Origin: an uncultured Flavobacteriaceae bacterium
GTDB taxonomy: Bacteria; Bacteroidota; Bacteroidia; Flavobacteriales; Flavobacteriaceae
Reading direction: 5' to 3'
Length of the DNA stretch: 64,000 nt
NCBI GenBank assembly: GCA_947493175.1
Contig: CANLQD010000005.1
Coordinates: 124,001-188,000, forward strand
Within the stretch, counting starts at the first letter, position 1; each line of letters starts with the position of its first letter. The position numbers and the translations under genes are program-made. Below the pieces are notes generated by a model. The model was not told the DNA's origin and made no database searches. It saw only the letters and a list, made by a program, of their open reading frames with translations. Positions 17,231 to 23,873 of the stretch are shown piece by piece.

Positions 17231-17460
17231 GGGACTTAATCTTTTAAAGTTCAACCTATGAACGTAAAAATGCTCCTATTATTTTATTTTGCCATAGGAA
17301 GCTTCTTCAATCACTTTAATGTCCAAGTTCCAAAATCAGCACACTTTCAGAAAGCACGGAACTCTTTTTTATAGGACCTTGCTTTTTCACTATAGCGATG
17401 TTGAGACAGCACAAAGCTTCAAAATACAGGTTTTTTAGGAAATTGAACCAGAGACCGAGG

Positions 17461-20088
17461 CTATAGCACAAAACGATATGTCGCCTTGACAAGAAATGTA
17501 TTATCTAGCTTTTGATTTAAGATTTGACCATCTAAATTACTCCCTAAAGAATTCATCGGATCACCGAAGCCGCTTACTCCTTGTGACCAAACAAGAAAAA
17601 TCTCGGATCCGGGAATGTATTCCCACCGCAAGACCAAGTTCGAACGGAATTGCACAAAGGCAAAGTCGGGATCTTCAAACTCGTAATCAGTGGTGCCATC
17701 CAAATTCTCATCTATCAGAAAAGAATCGGAGTCTTGGTTCCTAGCTATTTGATTCGAATTGTAAAGAGTGACCCTTTCGCCCAAATCTTCTGCAATAGCG
17801 TTGTTCACGTAATTGAAGTCGGTATAAGTGCCTCTTGAAATAAACGGCTCCCCGTAATACTGAATCGATAGATTCGGATTAAGGCTATAATTAAAACGGA
17901 TGGCGGTATTAAAAGTTCGTTGATCAATGTTGGCCGTGATGTATCTAGGAGTTCCGTCGAAAGAAGTTTCCGTTACATATTGGGTCTTATTAGGGTTCTC
18001 TTCATATTCTGAAGAGACCGACAGGCTAAAGGCATCAAAAGGCTGGTACCGAAAACGAAAAACGTAACGAACCAAGGAAAAATTATCCTGTTTTGCCTGA
18101 CTGTTTATATAACCTAGGGTGAAGTTGAACTTTTTTCGTTGATCCGATCCGAAAAACAGATAGGCAAAATTCTCCTCTGCCCATCGCCATCTGGGCCCAC
18201 CTCTTAAAACGGTATTCGAAAAAATTCGTGGTTTGTGCGCAGCCCCGACTTCGGTCCACCAATTATTCCTATAATTGATATAACCCTCCATCTCGTATTG
18301 GATGCGATTGTAATTCCCATCAAAATCATAGGAAGTAAATTGCTCAACACCAATCTGCGCCCTTCGGTACCAACTGGTCGGCTTTAAAAATAGACGATTG
18401 ATTTCTGCATACTGTCGAATATCATCTGCCTGCCGTAAAAATCCGATATCGTTCAATTCAAGCTCAGGCGATTTCCAATTGATCCCCCCGGAGTAACGCC
18501 AGTTACCACCACCTGCTTTCCCCGCCTCAAGGCGACCACCGGTTCCCGTTAAGGAAGTTCGGTTTGGGTCTACGGTTACATGACCCGCATCGACCCGTTG
18601 AAATAAATGGGTCAACTCTCGCTGGGTATCGGCAATCGCCTCTTTGCTTCCGGTCACATGACTGGTAACCCAATTACCTTCTACATAGTAGTCACGATTT
18701 TTCCAATTATGCTTAAAATCAATTCCGGCACTATAGGCCGATCTTCTAAGAAATTCAAGATTAGGCTCCAATCTTCTATTGGTAGCGGTTACGATTCCTC
18801 CAAAGTACGAATTGCGATTATTAAAATCTTTTTGAATACGCCCCACTAAATAATTCGTCAAGGGCTCTACCAGTTCTTTTCTACGTTGGCCGTTATTATC
18901 GATCTCTGCGAACATATCCCCGGTAATACTTTCCAACAAGCCCAAAGACCAGCCGTTTTTGGTTTTCCCAGAAAATTTGGCCGCTCCTAGAATAGTAGTG
19001 TTAATAGGTTGATCTACAAATTCCCCATCCACGGTGGTTGCACTCCCTTGCGGATTACGTCCGATACGGCGACTGTAAAAGAGATTGTCGTTTCCACCGG
19101 CAAACCGGTAATCAAAAATATTCTTGTTCTCGATGAAAAACGGTCGCCGTTCTTCAAAGAAGATCTGAAAGCCATCCAAAGCAATGGCACCGGGGTCGGC
19201 ATCGACCTGACCAAAATCGGGATTCACGGTCAAATCTAATGTAAGATCATTGGTGATACCGATTTTGGCATCTAAACCACCATTCAAAATAAAGTCGTTC
19301 CCATCCCTAAAAGGATTACCTTCCTCTTTCTGATAAGTGTCGTACTGGTTTACAACAAACGGTTGAATTTCCAGTTGTTTCTGGGGTTGAATATTCATCA
19401 GCCCCCTTAGGATACCGAATTCACTTACCCAGCCCGGAGTGTCTTGGGGAACATGCTGCCATAAAGAACGTTCTGCTGCCCTGAAAAATCTGCGATTCAT
19501 CTGTAAGCCCCATATTTGCTCTTTCTGTCTTCCAAATTTTAGTTGGCTAAAAGGTATTTTCATTTCAGCGGTCCAACCGGCTTCGTCTATATGGGAAGCC
19601 GTGTACCAAATCGGGTTCCAACTGGCGTCCCAATTATCCCCATTCTGGGAAACAAACTCATCGCCCTTAACACCTGCTGCGGATACATTAAAAGAAAAGG
19701 CGGTTCGCTTGTCGTTATAGCTATCAATATTTATTTCAATCCAATCCCCTGAAAAATTATCCCGGCGGGCCAAACGCCTCTCTATTTGATCAGGAAGCGA
19801 ATCATAGCATCGGATGCCTACATATAAATTCTTGGAATCATAAGTAATCTTAAATGCGGTTTGTTGACTTGGAGCCTCGCCGTTGTTGGGATCGAAGACG
19901 ATAAAGTTACTCGCCCATTCAACAGTTTGCCATCCAGAATCGTCTAAAACCCCATCAATCTCAACAGACCTATCCGGAGTCAGCGGTAAGGTGGTATACG
20001 TGCGCTTAGGAACCGCCGTAGTATCTTGTGCCTTTATAAAATGTTGACATGAAAGTAGTGTGAAAAGAACGAGAAAAGCTTCTCTCAT
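17461..20088 (-). CDS. DUF5916 outer-membrane protein with CBM9-like N-terminal domain
   Basis: 875 residues. A signal peptide ending in IKAQ is followed by a carbohydrate-binding family 9-like beta-sandwich: EIDGVLDDSGWQ, then LYVGIRCYDS, and WTAEMKIPFSQLKFG. The large C-terminal DUF5916 part has the family block TVNPDFGQVDADP and FFEERRPFFIENKNIF, then many amphipathic strands ending in ATYRFVL, a barrel-like finish. These proteins are common in Bacteroidota and Gemmatimonadota and are presumed outer-membrane channels or surface-binding proteins; no enzymatic activity is established. The gene appears monocistronic, with about 230 bases on its downstream side before the lipocalin-like gene. 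Confidence 0.87.
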   Translation of the reverse strand: MREAFLVLFTLLSCQHFIKAQDTTAVPKRTYTTLPLTPDRSVEIDGVLDDSGWQTVEWASNFIVFDPNNGEAPSQQTAFKITYDSKNLYVGIRCYDSLPDQIERRLARRDNFSGDWIEINIDSYNDKRTAFSFNVSAAGVKGDEFVSQNGDNWDASWNPIWYTASHIDEAGWTAEMKIPFSQLKFGRQKEQIWGLQMNRRFFRAAERSLWQHVPQDTPGWVSEFGILRGLMNIQPQKQLEIQPFVVNQYDTYQKEEGNPFRDGNDFILNGGLDAKIGITNDLTLDLTVNPDFGQVDADPGAIALDGFQIFFEERRPFFIENKNIFDYRFAGGNDNLFYSRRIGRNPQGSATTVDGEFVDQPINTTILGAAKFSGKTKNGWSLGLLESITGDMFAEIDNNGQRRKELVEPLTNYLVGRIQKDFNNRNSYFGGIVTATNRRLEPNLEFLRRSAYSAGIDFKHNWKNRDYYVEGNWVTSHVTGSKEAIADTQRELTHLFQRVDAGHVTVDPNRTSLTGTGGRLEAGKAGGGNWRYSGGINWKSPELELNDIGFLRQADDIRQYAEINRLFLKPTSWYRRAQIGVEQFTSYDFDGNYNRIQYEMEGYINYRNNWWTEVGAAHKPRIFSNTVLRGGPRWRWAEENFAYLFFGSDQRKKFNFTLGYINSQAKQDNFSLVRYVFRFRYQPFDAFSLSVSSEYEENPNKTQYVTETSFDGTPRYITANIDQRTFNTAIRFNYSLNPNLSIQYYGEPFISRGTYTDFNYVNNAIAEDLGERVTLYNSNQIARNQDSDSFLIDENLDGTTDYEFEDPDFAFVQFRSNLVLRWEYIPGSEIFLVWSQGVSGFGDPMNSLGSNLDGQILNQKLDNTFLVKATYRFVL

Positions 20089-20266
20089 AACTAGGTTTGG
20101 TTGGTAATTTGGAATAAAGACACTAAAATAAATGCGCTGTTACAGATATGGCAGCTTTTTTCGTTTTTTAACACCTTTGTAGCGAATAAAAAGGGATCAA
20201 TGAACAACAGAAAGAAATTGACACAAGCCCTAACACCTTTTTCTTAAAAATAATCGGAACTATGCA

Positions 20267-20297
20267 TTTGTATTTCAACTTAATAGTTGTACATTTG
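20267..20297 (+). promoter_or_regulatory. Consensus promoter of the rplM-rpsI operon
   Basis: TTTG at 20267-20270, exactly 19 bases, then TACATTTG at 20290-20297. This is a perfect match to the primary sigma-factor promoter of Bacteroidota (TTTG-N19-TAnnTTTG). Transcription is expected to start within a few bases, at the foot of the hairpin at 20300-20313. Confidence 0.8.
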
Positions 20298-20299
20298 CA

Positions 20300-20313
20300 C
20301 CCCTCTTTAGGGG
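20300..20313 (+). promoter_or_regulatory. Hairpin at the 5' end of the rplM mRNA
   Basis: CCCCT (20300-20304) pairs with AGGGG (20309-20313) around a 4-base loop. Because the promoter box ends at 20297, this hairpin would be at or just after the very first transcribed bases. It could protect the 5' end or take part in ribosomal-protein autocontrol; neither is shown here. Confidence 0.5.
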
Positions 20314-20344
20314 ATTGAAGCGTTTAATCATTAAATTTAAAGTA

Positions 20345-20800
20345 GTGGATACACTAAGCTACAAGACAATTTCGGCCAATCGTAAAACTGTTGACAAACA
20401 ATGGTTATTGGTAGATGCAGAAGGGGAAACATTGGGCCGTCTTGCCTCAAAAGTTGCCAAATTATTAAGAGGGAAACACAAACCTGGTTTCACGCCGCAT
20501 GTAGATTGCGGGGACAACGTAGTCATTATCAATGCCGAAAAGGTACATTTGAGTGGAAACAAATGGGAAGACAAAACCTATTTGAGATACACCGGATATC
20601 CTGGCGGACAGCGTGCGACAACAGCTAGAGAGCTATTGGCCAAGAAACCGGCAAGCGTTGTGGAAAGAGCTGTGAAAGGAATGCTTCCAAAAAACAAATT
20701 AGGTGCAGATCTGTTTAGAAACCTAAAAGTGTATGTAGGTACAGAACACAATCAGGAAGCTCAAAAGCCAACGGTATTCAATTTAAAAGAATTTAAATAA
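20345..20800 (+). CDS. rplM: 50S ribosomal protein L13 (uL13)
   Basis: 151 residues, the usual length. The start is taken as GTG at 20345, giving (M)DTLSYKTISANRKTV, the N-terminus common in Flavobacteriia. The frame is open to a TTG at 20315, but that codon overlaps the region just downstream of the leader hairpin and adds ten unrelated residues. Core motifs are WLLVDAEGETLGRLASKVA, GDNVVIINAEK, YTGYPGG and VKGMLPKNKLG. L13 is an early assembly protein of the large subunit. The stop codon overlaps the rpsI start by one base (TAATG), so the two are translationally coupled. Confidence 0.95.
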   Translation: MDTLSYKTISANRKTVDKQWLLVDAEGETLGRLASKVAKLLRGKHKPGFTPHVDCGDNVVIINAEKVHLSGNKWEDKTYLRYTGYPGGQRATTARELLAKKPASVVERAVKGMLPKNKLGADLFRNLKVYVGTEHNQEAQKPTVFNLKEFK

Positions 20801-21186
20801 TGGAAGTTATTCACAAAATCGGGAGAAGAAAAACAGCAGTTGCAAGAGTTTATGTCTCCGAAGGAAAAGGCAATATCACTGTCAACCAACGGGATTTGAA
20901 CGATTACTTCCCCACTGCTACTTTGCAGTATAAGGTAAAACAACCCTTCGCATTAACCGACAATGAAGACAGCTACGATGTAAAGGTAAATGTATACGGT
21001 GGTGGTATTACCGGACAGGCAGAAGCTATTCGCCTGGCATTGTCCAGAGCGATGTGCGAGGTAGATGCTGAGAATCGTACGGCCTTAAAACCAGAAGGAT
21101 TGCTAACAAGAGACCCAAGAATGGTAGAACGTAAGAAATTCGGTCAGAAAAAAGCCCGTAAGAAATTCCAGTTCTCCAAACGTTAA
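20800..21186 (+). CDS. rpsI: 30S ribosomal protein S9 (uS9)
   Basis: 128 residues, complete. It begins MEVIHKIGRRKTAVARVYV, the S9 signature, and has the conserved GGGITGQAEAIRLALSRAM and GLLTRDPRMVERKKFG. It ends in the basic tail KKFQFSKR, which reaches the decoding-site tRNA. The ATG overlaps the rplM stop codon by one base. A possible terminator follows, so rplM-rpsI is probably a two-gene unit, although some read-through into rpsB cannot be excluded. Confidence 0.97.
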   Translation: MEVIHKIGRRKTAVARVYVSEGKGNITVNQRDLNDYFPTATLQYKVKQPFALTDNEDSYDVKVNVYGGGITGQAEAIRLALSRAMCEVDAENRTALKPEGLLTRDPRMVERKKFGQKKARKKFQFSKR

Positions 21187-21195
21187 GATTCAATT

Positions 21196-21229
21196 GTTCG
21201 GCATCTTTTGAACAGGGTGCCAGTTTTTT
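21196..21229 (+). terminator. Possible terminator after rpsI
   Basis: GGCATC (21200-21205) can pair with GGTGCC (21216-21221, one wobble), followed shortly by six Ts at 21224-21229. The stem is short and an alternative GTTC/GAAC pairing competes with it, so termination may be partial. Confidence 0.45.
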
Positions 21230-21294
21230 ATAGTATCGAGATTTAATACACAGCTCCTGAATAGTCAGGGCACTTATAACCAAGTTCATTGAAA

Positions 21295-21452
21295 GTCATC
21301 ACTCACTGGTGGTGACACGTAGAAAAATTGGTCTAACTTCAAAAAAGACCAATTTCAGGAGACTCCAAACTTGTTTTGGAGCACTGTTAGTTTAGCATCT
21401 AAATGGTGAAGGCTTCCCGATATTTCATTGGGATACCGCTTTACCATTGCTA
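21295..21452 (+). promoter_or_regulatory. Folded leader RNA ahead of rpsB (candidate S2 autoregulatory element)
   Basis: Four hairpins can be drawn in series. (1) 21295-21302 with 21309-21316, 8 pairs. (2) AAATTGGTC 21325-21333 with 21347-21355, 9 perfect pairs. (3) CTCCAAA 21363-21369 with 21375-21381. (4) A composite element: TAGCA 21393-21397 with TGCTA 21448-21452, a bulge, 21403-21411 with 21439-21447 (9 pairs), and an inner 7-pair stem 21415-21421 with 21427-21433. The last ends 28 bases before the rpsB ATG. In other bacteria S2 represses its own operon through the rpsB leader; by analogy this may do the same. Confidence 0.6.
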
Positions 21453-21480
21453 TTTCAAAAGAACGTAAACTAAATTAAAA

Positions 21481-22653
21481 ATGGCTAAAAAAGTCGAAGT
21501 AAAAGATTTATTGGAAGCAGGTGTGCATTTTGGCCACCTAACACGAAAGTGGAACCCGAACATGGCGCCCTATATCTACATGGAGCGTAACGGAATCCAC
21601 GTCATCAACCTTTACAAAACCGTTGCAAAATTAGATGAAGCGAACGAGGCACTTAAAAAAATTGCAGCATCGGGTCGTAAAATTCTTTTTGTAGCCACTA
21701 AAAAGCAGGCGAAAGACATCGTTGCCGAGAAGGTAGCAAATGTAAATATGCCCTATATTACCGAGCGTTGGCCCGGTGGTATGTTGACCAATTTCGTAAC
21801 GATTCGAAAAGCTGTAAAAAAGATGGCCTCTATCGATCGAATGAAAAAGGACGGAACTTTTTTGACCCTTTCCAAAAAAGAGCGTTTACAAGTAGATCGT
21901 TTACGTGCCAAATTAGAAAAGAACTTGGGATCTATTTCTGAGATGACCCGTTTACCCGGAGCCATCTTTATTGTTGATACCATGAGAGAGCATATCGCCG
22001 TTAAGGAGGCCCAAAAGTTAAACATACCCATCTTTGCAATGGTCGATACCAATTCGGATCCAAGGGATATCGATTTCTTGATTCCCTCCAACGATGATGC
22101 CTCTAAATCTATAGAAATCATCATGCAACAGGTGACGAATGCCGTTGCAGAAGGATTAGCCGAACGAAAATCGGAAAAACAAGCAGAAAAGGAAGGTGCA
22201 CAAGAAGCCCCTGCAGCTGCAAAAGAAGCTCCTGCCAAAGAAGTTAAGAAAAAAGTAGTTGTCGAGGAAACTCCAGCAGCAGAAGAAACTGCCGTTGTGG
22301 AAGAGGCAGCCGTAGCAGCAGAACCTGTATCGGAAGCCGCCGCAACCGTTGAGGAAACTCCAGCAAAGGAAGAGAAACCTAAAAAAGCGGAGAAGGCGAA
22401 AGCAGATGATTTGACCAAAATTGAAGGAATAGGCCCCAAAGCTGCCGAGGCATTGGTAAGCGCGGGACTTGAGACTTATGTAAAGTTGGCTCAGGCCGAT
22501 GCTGACAACATGAAGGAAATCCTAACCAAGGCCAGTTCGAGAATGGCACATTTAGATCCTACTTCGTGGGCAAAACAAGCGCAAATGGCGGCCGATGAAA
22601 AATGGGACGAATTAAAGGAATGGCAAGATAAGGTCAAAGGCGGGGTAGAGTAA
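21481..22653 (+). CDS. rpsB: 30S ribosomal protein S2 (uS2) with C-terminal helix-hairpin-helix-like extension
   Basis: 390 residues, against roughly 230-260 for the usual protein. Residues 1-230 are a normal S2: LLEAGVHFGHLTRKWNP, RWPGGMLTNF, LPGAIFIVDT and VDTNSDP. Residues 231-308 are a low-complexity Ala/Glu/Lys/Val linker. Residues 309-390 form an added domain opening DDLTKIEGIGPKAAEALVSA, the helix-hairpin-helix pattern with the GIGPK hairpin, and finishing with a Trp/Lys/Glu-rich helical tail. S2 binds late on the 30S subunit near S1 and the mRNA exit region, so the tail could reach mRNA, rRNA or a hibernation factor. The stop is intact and the frame continuous. Confidence 0.95.
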   Translation: MAKKVEVKDLLEAGVHFGHLTRKWNPNMAPYIYMERNGIHVINLYKTVAKLDEANEALKKIAASGRKILFVATKKQAKDIVAEKVANVNMPYITERWPGGMLTNFVTIRKAVKKMASIDRMKKDGTFLTLSKKERLQVDRLRAKLEKNLGSISEMTRLPGAIFIVDTMREHIAVKEAQKLNIPIFAMVDTNSDPRDIDFLIPSNDDASKSIEIIMQQVTNAVAEGLAERKSEKQAEKEGAQEAPAAAKEAPAKEVKKKVVVEETPAAEETAVVEEAAVAAEPVSEAAATVEETPAKEEKPKKAEKAKADDLTKIEGIGPKAAEALVSAGLETYVKLAQADADNMKEILTKASSRMAHLDPTSWAKQAQMAADEKWDELKEWQDKVKGGVE

Positions 22654-22664
22654 ATAACCTCAGG

Positions 22665-22838
22665 GCCTTCGTTCGCTGAAACGGTTACGTGAAGGCGTGA
22701 TAAGCCCAAAAAGGTATTTATAGGAAATTCAATTTTGATTTCGACGCAAGCGTTGGAGCATTTTAAATCTCGATTATCGAGTAAAACCTAAGAAAAAACA
22801 ATATCATTATTTAATTGAGATTCCCACATTTGTGGGAA
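22665..22838 (+). promoter_or_regulatory. Structured rpsB-tsf spacer
   Basis: The 202 bases between rpsB and tsf hold a series of inverted repeats: GCCTTC/GAAGGC (22665-22670 with 22691-22696), ACGC-AA-GCGT (22744-22753), CTCGAT-T-ATCGAG (22769-22781) and TTCCCACA-TT-TGTGGGAA (22821-22838). The last ends 17 bases before the tsf ATG and could affect its translation. None has a terminator T-run, so read-through from rpsB into tsf is expected. Confidence 0.5.
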
Positions 22839-22855
22839 TGAAAATAGACGAAGAC

Positions 22856-23680
22856 ATGGCAAAGATCACAGCCGCAGAGGTAAATAGATTAAGAAAAACC
22901 ACCGGTGCCGGAATGATGGACTGCAAGAAAGCATTGGTAGAAGCAGAAGGCGATTTTGATAAGGCAATCGAAATCCTTCGAAAAAAAGGTCAAAAAGTAG
23001 CGGCCAAAAGAGCAGACCGGGATTCTTCCGAAGGTGCGGCTATCGCAAAGGTAAATTCTGAAAACACAAATGGCGTTATCATTTCCTTGAATTGTGAGAC
23101 CGATTTTGTGGCAAAGAACGATAGCTTTGTTACCTTGGCAAACGAATTGGCCGATTTGGCTTTAGGGTACGACAGTAAAGATGCATTTCTTGCAGCCGAT
23201 TTCAACGGGATGACCGTACAAGAAAAACTGACCGAACAGACGGGAGTTATCGGGGAGAAAATTGAAATCGGTGGTTTCGAAACCCTAAGTGCACCATTTG
23301 TAGGCTCCTATATTCATGCGGGCAACAAGATAGCGGTCATTACTGGGCTTTCTGCTGCCGTAGGAGGTGCAGAGGTTGCTGCAAAGGATGTAGCGATGCA
23401 AGCAGCCGCTATGAACCCGGTCGCTTTGAACGAGGAAGGTGTTGATCAATCGGTTATCGACAAAGAAATCGAGATTGCTAAAGACCAACTGCGTCAAGAA
23501 GGCAAGCCCGAGGCCATGTTGGATAAAATTGCACAGGGAAAAATAAAACGTTTCTTTAAAGACAATACCTTGGTAAACCAAGCCTTTATAAAAGATGGTA
23601 AACAAAGCGTAGCCCAGTATTTAAACTCGGTAGATTCGAATCTAGAAGTAATCGGATTTAAAAGGGTGGCTTTGGGGTAA
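22856..23680 (+). CDS. tsf: Elongation factor Ts
   Basis: 274 residues. The start at ATG 22856 gives MAKITAAEVNRLRKTTGAGM, the normal EF-Ts opening; a GTG eight codons upstream lies inside the hairpin at 22821-22838 and is not expected. Signature blocks include MDCKKALVEAEGDFDKAIE, the UBA-like N-domain, then GVIISLNCETDFVAKND and the dimerisation/core region. EF-Ts recycles EF-Tu by releasing GDP. It ends in VIGFKRVALG. It is partnered with rpsB as in most bacteria, and is followed by a strong terminator. Confidence 0.97.
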   Translation: MAKITAAEVNRLRKTTGAGMMDCKKALVEAEGDFDKAIEILRKKGQKVAAKRADRDSSEGAAIAKVNSENTNGVIISLNCETDFVAKNDSFVTLANELADLALGYDSKDAFLAADFNGMTVQEKLTEQTGVIGEKIEIGGFETLSAPFVGSYIHAGNKIAVITGLSAAVGGAEVAAKDVAMQAAAMNPVALNEEGVDQSVIDKEIEIAKDQLRQEGKPEAMLDKIAQGKIKRFFKDNTLVNQAFIKDGKQSVAQYLNSVDSNLEVIGFKRVALG

Positions 23681-23701
23681 CATAATACCAAACTAACCCG
23701 C

Positions 23702-23739
23702 AAAAACCGTCCCGACAAGATTGTCGGGACGGTTTTTTT
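23702..23739. terminator. Strong bidirectional terminator between tsf and the TonB receptor gene
   Basis: CCGTCCCGACAA (23707-23718) pairs perfectly with 23721-23732, giving a GC-rich stem of up to 12 pairs (the innermost may open). Seven Ts follow on the plus strand and five As precede it, giving a T-run on the minus strand too. It ends the tsf transcript and can stop the convergent receptor transcript. Confidence 0.93.
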
Positions 23740-23873
23740 ATGAAGTGGTTTAAGCTTTTTCAATTCGCTAAAAATGATGATTTGTCACCCTGCAATGCAA
23801 CTCAAAAAGACTTTAAAAGGGCAAGAAATCATGAATTTTCGCTGCAATCCAAAAAGTTTAAACCACTTCTATA

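Noticed and set aside
21753..22439. 228-codon minus-strand frame opposite rpsB
   Set aside because: Its Ser/Ala/Thr/Val repeats are the reverse reading of the Ala/Glu-rich S2 linker; not protein-like and fully overlapped.
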